Positions 1 to 8,430 are shown, counted from the first letter of the stretch. The stretch: 44,008 nt of DNA from Vacuolonema iberomarrocanum LEGE 07170 (GCA_015207365.1 JADEXA010000060.1:1-44008); one strand, 5' to 3'. The notes: a model not told the origin generated them from the sequence alone. Numbers and translations: made by a program.

Positions 1-170
1 TTCTTTAACGTAGATATCGATAATCTTTTTACGGAAGTCAAGCGAATAGGGTTGCACCTCAAGTCGTCCCCTAGGAAATAAACATTCTATTCTAAGTGTA
101 CCTCACTAGAATAGGAAACGCTATATATATTTATCGTCAGATCTGTTCGATAAGATCCGCACTTTTGGCG

Positions 171-196
171 CTTATCCGTCACTTTTGGGTGATAAG
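171..196. repeat. Dyad 1, CTTATC-14 nt-GATAAG
   Basis: CTTATC at 171-176 pairs with GATAAG at 191-196 across the spacer CGTCACTTTTGGGT. Another GATAAG lies at 149-154, so the 171 arm can also pair leftward. Arm length and spacing resemble a tyrosine-recombinase core site. That is inference from form only. Confidence 0.45.
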
Positions 197-287
197 ACCC
201 TTGTTTACAGAACTTATATGCAATTTTTGACGTATAACTCCGGAAAACGGGGTTTTATCCATGGCTTCTAACAATTAAGTGTGTTGA

Positions 288-327
288 ATGGGTGCTTATC
301 CGTCATTTTTGGCAGATAAGCACCCAT
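288..327. repeat. Dyad 2, 13-bp perfect inverted repeat, 14-nt spacer
   Basis: ATGGGTGCTTATC at 288-300 is exactly the reverse complement of 315-327. The spacer CGTCATTTTTGGCA matches the dyad 1 spacer at 11 of 14 positions in the same orientation, so this is a repeated asymmetric site and not a chance hairpin. A weaker relative lies at 213-238 (CTTATA, spacer with ATTTTTGACG, TATAAC). Confidence 0.55.
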
Positions 328-798
328 CTAGGGGCGTTATATGTACCATGACACCACCTAAATCCCCCCGGCTGCTCGATCAAGTCAGAGAAGTTGCAAG
401 TCTAACTGCTGATTAGGCAGACACCATCTGCCTATTGCTTTCTCCGCGAGTGAGGGGAGTGCGGGCAATAGGAGCAAATGAAACGAGAACACTGGCTTCC
501 ATTGTTTACATTCAACGGAGTTCCCCAGCGTGTGGGAACTTTACACCAGACTAACTTGATTACATCCTTGATAAAGGACACTAAGGTTTTCATACGATTG
601 GTTGTCTTGTGTATAAGGACATCACTGTCCTGACAGTTTGCCCCAAAACCGCAATACTCTAACGACTGATTAGGTAAAATCATCTATCTAAAGATCCCTT
701 GAGAAGGCATTTAGACTGAAATTTGTTTGCCTAAGTGCCCTCATGGCAAAGTAGTAGCACATCTATATTGAGAGTGGCTGGAGGCTCACCGAAGCAAG

Positions 799-1064
799 TC
801 AGTCATCGATTAACAACGCGTCTTCTTCGTCAAGCTCTTTATAACAATGGCCCTTGTATTTTGGCCCCGTATAAAAGTGCGCATAGAGTTGTTCGCTGAT
901 GAGTATTGAGTGCGGGCAGGGCACGAGGAAACCTTGCATCTTGCGTTGTCCGCACGCCAGCTGCCGCATTGATGGGGGTATTCGATACCAGATTCATATC
1001 CGATGATGAAGCAGACACCGTCGAACTCCTGTAACTCAGCTTGGATGTTCATATCAGAGGGCAT
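799..1064 (-). pseudogene. Frameshifted small protein gene, about 88-89 codons
   Basis: Two overlapping minus-strand frames read as halves of one protein. Frame 1 starts at 1064 (ATG, with an in-frame alternative at 1052) and runs through YPHQCGSWRADNAR. It then becomes implausible (many Ser, Arg, Cys) until its stop at 810. The other frame begins near 939, reads MQGFLVPCPH, continues with EQLYAHFYTGPKYKG and ends acidic (KELDEEDALLIDD) at a TGA at 799-801. Adding one base near 937-941 joins AGA to ATG and restores a continuous frame. I do not recognise the family. The cysteine- and aromatic-rich pattern would suit a small cytoplasmic protein such as an immunity-type protein, but that is a guess. 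The indel may be a real mutation or a sequencing error. Confidence 0.5.
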
Positions 1065-1180
1065 AAAAACGTTGCCACATAACGACCCGGTGAACCGGGG
1101 CTAAGGTGTTGACATGGATTTCAAATTCATCGCTCAACGAGGGCTCCAGTGCAACCGATGGTTATGCTACTTTGTTCGCG

Positions 1181-1567
1181 TCAGTTTTCAGTTATCTCAA
1201 GATCACAGTCAATGGGAAAACTATAAACCGTCGTGAAGATATCTTCGACCGTCTTTGCTGCATCAGCAACAGATCGAAATGTTGCATTGAATGAGAACTG
1301 TTGCCCCATAACCTGACCACCGGGTTGGTCGAGAACATCATGTTCATCGCCGATGATGCCCATTTTTTGAAACAACTGAACGGCGTTGTAGAATTCCGTC
1401 TCTGAGAGCGTTTGCGAGGGTAGGTCGAGCAACAATGGTTCGGTTGCCGAGCCAGCGAATTGGACGAATTTCTGAGTTTCTGGATGTTCAATGATGACGA
1501 AAGCATCGTCGTTTCGGCGAACGAGCAACGACGACAGTGCTTCGGCGATTTTCGAACGATTGTCCAT
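1181..1567 (-). CDS. Conserved hypothetical protein, possible TY-Chap/YbjN-like fold
   Basis: The 128-residue product from the ATG at 1567 is acidic and has no membrane segment. It has the rhythm of a small alpha/beta domain: AFVIIEHPETQKFVQFAG, PLLLDLPSQTLSE, then a long helix and a C-terminal strand ending in ITEN. The phrase FVIIEHPETQKFVQFAGS followed by LLLDLP is reminiscent of the TY-Chap (CesT/YbjN-like chaperone) families; I hold that assignment loosely. A GTG at 1594 could add nine residues; neither start has a clear Shine-Dalgarno. It lies among small minus-strand genes in an accessory-looking region. Composition and codon use look coding. Confidence 0.55.
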   Translation of the reverse strand: MDNRSKIAEALSSLLVRRNDDAFVIIEHPETQKFVQFAGSATEPLLLDLPSQTLSETEFYNAVQLFQKMGIIGDEHDVLDQPGGQVMGQQFSFNATFRSVADAAKTVEDIFTTVYSFPIDCDLEITEN

Positions 1568-1633
1568 GTGTGCGATGCGGAGTGAGGTGATCACATAGCG
1601 TTAGCTGCGCGATTCAATCATGGCGCCCATCAG

Positions 1634-1768
1634 CTAATGAGCACGGAACGCGTTTCTTGCAGTATCACGTCCCGGTTCTCCCGTATCAGGTAGCTTTTCA
1701 ATTCTAGCCACAACTTCCCGTTCCATCGGGTGCCACCGGATAGTTAGGCGGCGATCGCCAGTTTTCAT
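1634..1768 (-). CDS. Possible 44-aa basic protein
   Basis: From an ATG at 1768 the frame encodes a short, charged peptide beginning MKTGDRRLTIRWHP and continuing MEREVVARIEKLPDTG. A GTG at 1843 would extend it to 69 residues, but that extension looks less protein-like. The RLTIR start followed by a predicted helix vaguely recalls short DNA-binding antitoxins, without a decisive motif. It could also be the tail of a decayed gene. Weakly supported. Confidence 0.3.
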   Translation of the reverse strand: MKTGDRRLTIRWHPMEREVVARIEKLPDTGEPGRDTARNAFRAH

Positions 1769-1861
1769 GAAACAGATATGGTTCTGGGAAAAAGAGGCTG
1801 GGTTTCGTGCCCCAACGTAACCTATAGTGATGGGCGATCGCACTAGAATCTCGTCGTATTG

Positions 1862-1981
1862 TGCATCACCTTATTTGTCATAGTCATCGACAGCAGGGAG
1901 CGCGTCGGAAGTGCCCACGCCTCGTGCCATAGCCCATTCGCGAGTTGTGGTCATATTGCCTCTGACAAATAAGGTGATGCA
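1862..1981. mobile_element. 120-bp MITE-like element with 19-bp perfect terminal inverted repeats
   Basis: TGCATCACCTTATTTGTCA at 1862-1880 is the exact reverse complement of 1963-1981, enclosing 82 bp. The interior has a 27-codon minus-strand frame, 1954 down to 1871 (MTTTREWAMARG...), whose final codons and TAA stop fall inside the left terminal repeat. No target-site duplication is obvious. This suits a non-autonomous deletion derivative of an insertion sequence that keeps a fragment of the transposase reading frame. The parent family cannot be named from this alone. Confidence 0.6.
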
Positions 1982-1998
1982 GGATTCAGGATGAATTT

Positions 1999-2277
1999 TT
2001 ACACTGCGGGCTGCTCATCTTGACTTTCAATGTAATGGCGCAAAATTGAGTTGATTAAAGCCTTGTATTCACCACCATGAGCTTGGAACCACTTCAACAC
2101 ATCAGGCTCAATTTGAACTAACTGCTGTGCTTGGGATGCAGGAATTCTTAGAGTAGCCTTCTCGAAAAACTCCTCTGTCAATGGTGGGATATCGGAGTAA
2201 TCAATTCCTTCATCGTCCATTGCTTCTAATGCTGCCCAGTTAGTACGAGAGGTATTGCTTAAGTCTTTGCCGCTCAT
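1999..2277 (-). CDS. brnA: BrnA-family antitoxin
   Basis: The 92-residue product matches the BrnA pattern. It has an acidic N-terminal part with DDEGIDYSDIPPLTEEFF, then a ribbon-helix-helix DNA-binding region: a strand (ATLRIP), a helix with VLKWFQAHGGEYKALINSILRHYI and a short tail. BrnA normally binds and neutralises the BrnT ribonuclease and represses the brnTA promoter as a complex. The start overlaps the end of brnT by 38 bases, the usual brnT-brnA order on one transcript. The antitoxin is intact here although its toxin gene is frameshifted, so it may survive as a stand-alone repressor or be drifting. Confidence 0.85.
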   Translation of the reverse strand: MSGKDLSNTSRTNWAALEAMDDEGIDYSDIPPLTEEFFEKATLRIPASQAQQLVQIEPDVLKWFQAHGGEYKALINSILRHYIESQDEQPAV

Positions 2278-2517
2278 ATCGATTTGCCCTTCGTGCTGAA
2301 ATGATCCGAATTACATCGTTTTGTCGTTCTGTCCAAACTACAACCGCTACGCCGTTACCGAGGAAACCGATACCGAACCAACGATCTTCTCCATAGTCAA
2401 ACCGATCGTCTCGCTCAATTAGCATTGGCCCTGAAAAACTTCAGGAACATCAGCAAAATCAATTTCATGCTTGCGAATATTTTCTAAGTTCTTTGCCTCA
2501 TCCCACTCAAATTGCAT
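2240..2517 (-). pseudogene. brnT: BrnT-family ribonuclease toxin, frameshifted
   Basis: From the ATG at 2517 the first 30 codons read as a typical BrnT N-terminus (MQFEWDEAKNLENIRKHEIDF, ending PEVFQG). This frame hits a stop six bases later (CAA TGC TAA). The rest of BrnT continues in the next frame from 2425: MLIERDDRFDYGEDRWFGIG, then VVWTERQNDVIRIISARRA, ending at 2240. Inserting one base at about 2426-2428, most simply making CCA of the CA, restores a 92-residue protein with the conserved D-R-F-D-Y-G-E and IRIISAR segments. BrnT is a RelE-like ribonuclease that arrests translation. As written no full-length toxin is made. An error at the GGCCC run is the main alternative to a true mutation. 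Confidence 0.8.
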
Positions 2518-2629
2518 GAAAAGCTAAAAAGGCTGATCGGACTATCTCTATTATCCTGCATATGCCCAAGCTGAGATTTCTCTGCGATGGACGCTCGACC
2601 AAAGAAAGCATTGAATCAATTGAGTGACT

Positions 2630-4435
2630 CTACTGCAACTTGAGCACGGCCATAAAGGCTTCTTGGGGAACATCGACGGTGCCGATCGCCTTGAGGCGCT
2701 TTTTACCCTTGGCTTGCTTCTGCAAGAGCTTTTTCTTTCGGGAAATGTCACCGCCGTAGCACTTCGCCAGTACGTCTTTGCGCAGGGCGGGGATATGTTC
2801 GCTGGCAACGACCCGGCTGCCGATGGAAGCTTGCACGGGAATTTTGAACTGGTGGCGAGGAATCAGTTCCTTCAGTCGTTCAACCAGTGCTTTGCCGACA
2901 TAGTAGGCTTTGTCGCGATGGACGATGGTGGCCAGCGGATCCACAGGGTCGCCGTTGATCAGGATGTCGAGCTTGACCAGCGGATTTTCGCGGTAGCCGA
3001 TGAGCTGATATTCCATGCTGGCGTAGCCGCGCGATCGCGACTTCATCTGGTCGAAAAAGTCGGAGACCACCTCGGCTAGAGGTAGCTCATAGGTCAGGGT
3101 TGTCCGACCTTGGGCCAAATACTTCATATCCTTGAAGTCGCCCCGGCGAGTCTGGCTCAGTTCCATCAGTGGGCCGACAAACTCCTCCGGGACAATCATG
3201 TCCACCTGCACATAAGGCTCCTCGATCCGCTCCCGATTCTGCGGATCCGGCAAGTTGCTGGGGTTGTCGATCAGCACCACTTCCCCGTCCAGTTTTGTCA
3301 CCCGATAGATTACAGACGGTGCCGTAGTAATCAGATCGAGGTTATACTCGCGCTCCAAACGCTCTTGCACGATTTCCATGTGCAGCAGGCCCAGGAAGCC
3401 GCAGCGGAAGCCAAAGCCCATGGCGCTGGAGGTTTCGGGTTCATATTGCAGAGCAGCATCGTTGAGGCGGAGCTTGTCGAGGGCCTCGCGCAGGTCTTCA
3501 AATTGCTCAGAGTCGCTGGGAAACAACCCGCAAAATACCATCGGCTTGATTTCTGTGTAACCGGGTAGCGGGCTGGGGGCACTCCCCTTAGCTAGGGTGA
3601 TGGTATCCCCGACTCGCGCATCTTCTACCGCTTTGATAGAGGCCGATAGGTAGCCCACTTCACCGGCATGGAGGGAATCAACCACAACCTGGGTGGGAGA
3701 TAGCACGCCCAATTCATCAATGTCATACTCTTTGCCCGAGGCCATTAGCTTGACGCGATCGCCCTTGTTCAACTGCCCATCCATCACCCGGAAATAGACA
3801 ATCACCCCCCGGTAAGGATCGTAGTAGCTGTCGAAAATTAGCGCTCGCAGAGGCTTTTCGATGGTGTCTTCGGGAGATGGCACCAGATGCACAATGGATT
3901 CCAGAATTTCGGGAATGCCAAGACCTTCCTTGGCAGAGGCCAAAATGGCGTTGCTGCAATCGAGCCCAATGATGTCTTCGATTTCGCGCTTAACCCGCTC
4001 GGGCTCGGCACCCGGCAGATCAATTTTGTTCAGCACCGGAATGATTTCCAAATCATGCTCTAGCGCCAGATAGACATTGGCCAGGGTTTGCGCCTCTACC
4101 CCCTGGGAGGCATCCACCACGAGCAATGCCCCTTCGCAGGCGGCGAGCGATCGCGATACCTCGTAGGAGAAATCCACATGCCCCGGTGTGTCGATCAGGT
4201 TGAGCACATAGGTTTCGCCATCCTCGCTGACGTAGTTCATCCGCGCGGCCTGGAGTTTGATGGTAATTCCTCGCTCTCGCTCTAGATCCATCGAGTCGAG
4301 AAACTGTTCCTTCATTTCGCGATCGCTCACCGTTCCGGTCGATTGCAGGAGACGGTCAGCCAGCGTCGATTTGCCATGATCAATATGGGCAATGATGGAA
4401 AAATTGCGAATACGAGAAACGGCTGCGTCAGTCAT
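2630..4435 (-). CDS. lepA: Elongation factor 4 (LepA), back-translocating ribosomal GTPase
   Basis: The 601-residue product is full length for LepA. It has the G1 motif AHIDHGKST near residue 15, the switch I sequence RERGITI, G3 DTPGH, G4 NKID and G5 SAKEG. These are followed by the EF-G-like domains II, III and V and the LepA-specific C-terminal domain ending FMAVLKLQ. LepA binds stalled or mistranslocated ribosomes and can promote back-translocation; it acts in the cytoplasm and partly at the membrane. The open frame continues upstream to 4645, but MTDAAVSRIRNFSIIAHID is the family start, so I place it at 4435. The 70 upstream codons are low-quality and Ser/Pro/Arg-rich. It is apparently monocistronic. 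Confidence 0.97.
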   Translation of the reverse strand: MTDAAVSRIRNFSIIAHIDHGKSTLADRLLQSTGTVSDREMKEQFLDSMDLERERGITIKLQAARMNYVSEDGETYVLNLIDTPGHVDFSYEVSRSLAACEGALLVVDASQGVEAQTLANVYLALEHDLEIIPVLNKIDLPGAEPERVKREIEDIIGLDCSNAILASAKEGLGIPEILESIVHLVPSPEDTIEKPLRALIFDSYYDPYRGVIVYFRVMDGQLNKGDRVKLMASGKEYDIDELGVLSPTQVVVDSLHAGEVGYLSASIKAVEDARVGDTITLAKGSAPSPLPGYTEIKPMVFCGLFPSDSEQFEDLREALDKLRLNDAALQYEPETSSAMGFGFRCGFLGLLHMEIVQERLEREYNLDLITTAPSVIYRVTKLDGEVVLIDNPSNLPDPQNRERIEEPYVQVDMIVPEEFVGPLMELSQTRRGDFKDMKYLAQGRTTLTYELPLAEVVSDFFDQMKSRSRGYASMEYQLIGYRENPLVKLDILINGDPVDPLATIVHRDKAYYVGKALVERLKELIPRHQFKIPVQASIGSRVVASEHIPALRKDVLAKCYGGDISRKKKLLQKQAKGKKRLKAIGTVDVPQEAFMAVLKLQ

Positions 4436-5054
4436 AGAGGTAAGAAGGTTGGGTAAATCTGTCAGTCTTTGCCGATCAGGTGCTGTTGGCTGGGGCGTCG
4501 ATTGGCGGGAAACACTGCTGGGGCAGCGGGACGAATCTGACGGCGATCGCCACTCTCGCAATCGAGTCTCAGGCCAATCAAGGCTGCTGGGAGCGCGATC
4601 GCAAACGGATTGCCTGTCACGCCAGCCCTGGGGGGAGATAGCCAATCTGGATCGGAAGCTCGATTTAAGATCTCGACTTAAAATATTGTAATGCGTCCAA
4701 CATCAACGCGCATACCGGGTTGGGCTACCGCTACAAGCCTGGCTCACGGTATGAATCAGCCATAGAACGGAATGAATATCTTCAGCTCCTGACACTGCAT
4801 TCGCGATCTCAGATAGGTTCTTTCTTTGACGTTAAGCAATGGATGCCAGAATAGAGTGGACAAGCAAGACCAATGCGACTGGAAGAGCCAGGAGGGGACT
4901 GGTTCGGGATGGCAGAGGATAGGCTTGAAACCTATTGCCGCATGGGTCGAAAAACCCTTGCTAACGGTTGACCGTCCCACCCTAACGCATTGTCCTGCGC
5001 ATCTCTTTGCTTTGTTGCTGGATTCGATTCCCTGTTTCTTTGTGGAGTGCTGTT
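4436..5054. other. Intergenic region, lepA to the small RHH gene
   Basis: About 620 bases between divergent genes. It has HIP1 sites but no convincing gene, RNA or long repeat. Short frames here lack protein-like composition. Promoters for lepA (leftward) and the 5055 gene (rightward) presumably lie here; I cannot point to them. Confidence 0.4.
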
Positions 5055-5285
5055 ATGAATGAACCGACCCTTGAGGCCAGAAATACTGCTGAAAAGGTGG
5101 AACTATCTGTTCAGATTGATCCGGAGTTGCTAGACCAGATTAACCACCTTACCTCTGACCCTAGCAAAGTGGTCGAGGTTGCCGTGCGGCAATGGTTGCG
5201 CGGTGGGAGTCAGCGAGATGATGACCTGACGCGATCGCTCCGCCGCAATCCCCCTGTTCCGCCTCGGGGAGAATGGAACGATTGA
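5055..5285 (+). CDS. Small ribbon-helix-helix-like (CcdA-type) protein
   Basis: The 76-residue product begins MNEPTLEARN at 5055, within a frame open from 5007 whose extra 16 residues look non-coding. Its core, KVELSVQIDPELLDQINHLTSD followed by SKVVEVAVRQWLRGG, has the strand-helix-helix pattern of CcdA/CopG-type DNA-binding antitoxins. The tail (RRNPPVPPRGEWND) ends in a proline-rich, acidic stretch like antitoxin toxin-binding regions. No toxin gene adjoins it: the next 690 bases are empty. It may be a solitary antitoxin-like regulator. Function is inferred from form only. Confidence 0.65.
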   Translation: MNEPTLEARNTAEKVELSVQIDPELLDQINHLTSDPSKVVEVAVRQWLRGGSQRDDDLTRSLRRNPPVPPRGEWND

Positions 5286-5977
5286 GCCGTTCATTCAGGC
5301 TCTCGGAAGAACCGACTTGCAGGATTGTCAACAGCGAAGACGCGTTTGTCCTGAATCTTTTTTACATGAGTTGTTGACAATATGTTCACATAACCGTTAT
5401 CCAGAAATTTGTCAGAGGCTTGATCTATTGAAGCCTACAACGATTTCTCAATGAGATCAGTCAAGTCGGCAGAGGAATGTGTCGTTTTGTCTAGGGTCGC
5501 TTCTGTATTTTTACTGACTCGACTCCTTAAGCAAGGAATTAGTATAGACTTTGGGAAATTTGCAGGCTGTGTTGTGAAGTGTTACTAGTCGAGCAAGGAG
5601 TGCTTGCTTCTTATCGGCTCTTGTGTCCTAGACGTTCGGGATGACCCAAGTGACCGTTTTGGTATACATGTAAACATTAATCGCTTACAGGTCTCAGCCG
5701 TCTGCGTCTGTTCTCGCAACCTATCTATTTCTGTAGTAGTTCTCCCTCATTTCGACATAAATTCAAACCCATTCCACCCATCAATCTGTCGAACCCATTC
5801 ATCCAGCAAATCAGTGCGCTGCTTCTCTACGGTTTTCTTGCTCTCCCTGAGACTATCACCCCAGTTGTTTAAGCCGAGTCAAAGCCAAGTCAAATAGGTC
5901 TTTTCTGGCTTTTCCAACGTTTTGATCCCACTGTCATTTGGACATTGTTAAGCTGTTGGCAGTTGTTTTGAAGCCCA
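5286..5977. other. Intergenic region, 690 bp
   Basis: I found no gene, RNA or clear repeat. A 97-codon plus-strand frame at 5604-5897 has Ser/Cys/Val-rich, non-protein-like content, and I left it out. The stretch is more AT-rich than its neighbours and probably holds the promoter of the histidine kinase near its right end. Confidence 0.4.
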
Positions 5978-7852
5978 ATGACATTTTCTAGTCCCTATCC
6001 ATCTTCATCCGCGAGCCGCAGTGGGATTATTGCCCCTCCAACGCTCGCTAATGACGCCACTGAACTTGTCGCATCGGGGGGGCAGTTGGTTGTTACGCTG
6101 AATGGCGATGGGCGCTTTTTCTCCTTTTCTTATGTTCCAGGTGCAGAAGCTGACCCGGAACTGTTGGCGCTTTCCAATCGGGTAGCGGATGCTCAGGATT
6201 TGTTTGTGCCGATGAAGCCAGAAGATTTTTTGGAGCGGGTACGCCAATCCATTCGTTTGCTGGCTCCACAGAGCTTTTCTTATCCCTTCCGCTGCGGCGA
6301 TCGCCTCTTGTTTTGCTCGATCAACCTCAGCCCGATCCTGTTGCCCGGTCGCCTCTCTTCCCAAGTCATCCTGACCGGATCGCCTATCAAAACATTTAGC
6401 CCAGAGGAGGCAGAAGCCTGGATTCACAACCTCCCTGCCGTGGCTCCAACACAACTGGCCCCCTACTCTAGTCGCTATGAAAAGCTGCTGACGCAGATTG
6501 CCTGGAACACGCGCCGTTCCCTGGATCTCGACATGATTTTGAACCAGACGGTACGGGGATTGGGCGATGCGTTGCGTTTGCGGCGGTGCCTCATTGGGGC
6601 CTACGACCCTGGCCAGGTCGCGGTGCGCATTGTGGCGGAATACAATCCCATGGCGCATCCTTCGGCGCTCAATGCCGAGATGCCGCTGGCCGAGCATCCC
6701 TCTCTGGAACGGGCGATCGCCACCCTTCAGCCTATTCAATTTCCCAGCGATTCTACAGATTGCCATACCAGACCCCAACTGGCGATCGCCACCTGCTACC
6801 AGGACAAGCCCAACGGGTTGCTGATCCTCGATACATCTGACCAATCGCCTGACCTCTCTATCCGGGAGATTGAACTCATTGGTGATCTGGCCGATCAGGT
6901 GGGTACAGGGGTTGCCCATGCCAAAATCTACGCCGAATTGCAGGCGTTGAATGAAAATCTGATCTGCCAGAAAAACGCTCTGCAAGAGGAACGCCGCAAA
7001 GCTGAAGAAGCCTCTCGCCTCAAGACCGAATTTTTGGCCAATACCTCCCACGAGTTGCGGACGCCCCTCAATGGCATGATTGGCTTCCTGAAGTTGGTGC
7101 TGGATGGGATGGCAGACACGCCTGAGGAGCATGACGAGTTTGTCGGCGAAGCCTATAACTCGGCGGTGCATTTGCTCAACATCATCAACGACATCCTCGA
7201 CTTGGCCAAAATCGAAGCGGGTAAGATGCAGATTACCTGCAACCCCGTGAAGTTAGATGATTTGCTAAATTCCCTGGAAAGTTTTACCCGTCAACAGGCG
7301 GAGCAGAAGCATCTGCTCTACGAAATCCGTATTCCAGCTACCCACGATCCGGTGATTCTATTTGGCAACTATCAGCGCTTGTTGCAGGTGATGATCAATT
7401 TGGTGGGCAATGCCATCAAGTTTACCCACGAAGGCAGCGTCACTATTTCAGCAGAGGTGATTCCCAAAAATCTGGTGGAGCATAGCGCCGAGAAGACCAC
7501 AGTGGGGGAAGAAGAGGCGAGCGATCGCAATGCTGGTATGGTCAAAATCAGTGTGGCCGATACCGGCATTGGAGTTTCCCTCGAAAAGCAGGACTTGCTC
7601 TTCCAATCCTTTAGCCAAGTGGATGGTTCCCACACCCGACAGTATGGCGGCACCGGGCTGGGGCTAGCTATCTCCCAACGCCTCGTCGAAAAGATGGGTG
7701 GGGTTGTCAACTTCTTCAGTCTGGGCGAAGGGCTGGGGTCAACGGTCACCTTTACCGTGCCGCTCTACCAGGAACCTGTGCTGCTAACCGATCAAGCTGA
7801 GGAAGACGAGAATCTGGGGCTATCCGCTAACTTTGACAACTCAGATCTTTGA
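5978..7852 (+). CDS. Soluble GAF-domain sensor histidine kinase
   Basis: The 624-residue protein has no membrane segment. Residues about 40-150 form a PAS-like or unclassified sensory region. Residues about 165-320 resemble a GAF domain (LDLDMILNQTVRGLGDAL, then QVGTGVAHAKIYAEL). A short coiled coil (ALQEERRKAEEASRLK) leads into the HisKA helix with the H-box FLANTSHELRTPLNG; His358 is the phosphorylation site. The HATPase_c domain has the N-box VMINLVGNAIKFT, G1 VADTGIGV, F-box LLFQSFSQVD and G2 GGTGLGLAI. All kinase motifs are intact. There is no receiver domain and no adjacent response regulator, so it is an orphan kinase with an unknown partner and signal. The C-terminal tail is acidic. 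Confidence 0.92.
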   Translation: MTFSSPYPSSSASRSGIIAPPTLANDATELVASGGQLVVTLNGDGRFFSFSYVPGAEADPELLALSNRVADAQDLFVPMKPEDFLERVRQSIRLLAPQSFSYPFRCGDRLLFCSINLSPILLPGRLSSQVILTGSPIKTFSPEEAEAWIHNLPAVAPTQLAPYSSRYEKLLTQIAWNTRRSLDLDMILNQTVRGLGDALRLRRCLIGAYDPGQVAVRIVAEYNPMAHPSALNAEMPLAEHPSLERAIATLQPIQFPSDSTDCHTRPQLAIATCYQDKPNGLLILDTSDQSPDLSIREIELIGDLADQVGTGVAHAKIYAELQALNENLICQKNALQEERRKAEEASRLKTEFLANTSHELRTPLNGMIGFLKLVLDGMADTPEEHDEFVGEAYNSAVHLLNIINDILDLAKIEAGKMQITCNPVKLDDLLNSLESFTRQQAEQKHLLYEIRIPATHDPVILFGNYQRLLQVMINLVGNAIKFTHEGSVTISAEVIPKNLVEHSAEKTTVGEEEASDRNAGMVKISVADTGIGVSLEKQDLLFQSFSQVDGSHTRQYGGTGLGLAISQRLVEKMGGVVNFFSLGEGLGSTVTFTVPLYQEPVLLTDQAEEDENLGLSANFDNSDL

Positions 7853-7896
7853 AGGATAGGGAGCGATACTCGCAGCGAGCTTGTAAGCGATCGCCA

Positions 7897-8430
7897 TTAG
7901 ACCGCAAAAACCTCAGCTACCGTCAGCTTCAACTCCGGAAAAGTTGCTGGCTGGATGACCGTATCTCCAATGAAAACGGCTTCATCATATCGCCCTGCAT
8001 TGAGCTGGCAGATCGTCAGAGTCGCTTCCAGCGGGTCAATAATCCAATATTCAGGAATTCCTAAAACACTGTATTCGCTGTATTTGGCGCGATAATCGGC
8101 AGAGCGAGTCGATTCGCTCACCCCTTCCACCACTAGCAGCGGGGGCGGCTCACTCAAATCAATGACGGCTTCACGATCGCCCATCGCCTGCCACTGTGCC
8201 AACGGCAACACCACCACATCTGGAATCCGACAGGTATCCCACCGTCCTCCACGAGGCGATCGCACCCCAATTCGCATATCCTTAATATCCTTCGCCGTCC
8301 ACGGCACCCCCGCTGTTTTGATGGCCGCTTTGAATTGGTCGTTGAGGACTTCGGCGATCGCCCCATGCTTCCCGGTTCCCAACGCCATCGGGGCTAGCTC
8401 TCCTTCGACGAGTTCATATCGCGTTCCCAT
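7897..8430 (-). CDS. Uma2-family putative endonuclease, N-terminus possibly shortened
   Basis: The 177-residue product has the Uma2 (DUF820) fold, a PD-(D/E)XK-type nuclease family greatly expanded in cyanobacteria. Visible features are the opening TRYELVEGEL, the catalytic-region acidic residues in RIPDVVVL, LLVVEGVSEST and the segment YSEYSVLGIPEYWIIDP. Most Uma2 proteins have 10-20 more residues before the RYELVEGEL segment. Here the ATG sits directly before it, and an A-family repeat begins 11 bases upstream, so the original 5' end may have been replaced by the repeat insertion. The frame stays open through the repeat but without a plausible protein start. It is convergent with the histidine kinase. 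The cellular role of Uma2 proteins is unsettled. Confidence 0.85.
   Translation of the reverse strand: MGTRYELVEGELAPMALGTGKHGAIAEVLNDQFKAAIKTAGVPWTAKDIKDMRIGVRSPRGGRWDTCRIPDVVVLPLAQWQAMGDREAVIDLSEPPPLLVVEGVSESTRSADYRAKYSEYSVLGIPEYWIIDPLEATLTICQLNAGRYDEAVFIGDTVIQPATFPELKLTVAEVFAV

Larger units (their letters stand above)
1..430. other. Gene-free left edge with recombinase-site-like dyads
   Basis: I see no convincing gene here. The stretch from about 149 to 327 holds several short dyads with the arms CTTATC and GATAAG around a conserved 14-nt spacer, described separately. The rest is AT-rich sequence without a recognisable RNA gene. It may be the end of a mobile element extending left of the window, but no recombinase gene is visible inside it. 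Confidence 0.5.

Noticed and set aside
432..683. Minus-strand 83-codon frame near the left edge
   Set aside because: The protein lacks a regular pattern or known motif, and no ribosome site is evident. It could be a decayed gene, but I cannot support it.
1065..1180. Possible integron attC-like site (the CCCGGTGAACCGGGG hairpin near 1085-1100)
   Set aside because: There is a hairpin between small genes, but the conserved outer boxes of attC (RYYYAAC and GTTRRRY) do not fit, and no integrase is visible.
5604..5897. Plus-strand 97-codon frame before the histidine kinase
   Set aside because: Ser/Cys/Val-rich content without coding character, no ribosome site and no recognisable domain.
6005..7171. 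Long minus-strand frame (388 codons) opposite the histidine kinase
   Set aside because: It lies wholly within the kinase gene, on the other strand, and its protein is Arg/Gln/Gly-rich without domains. The kinase reading has complete motifs.
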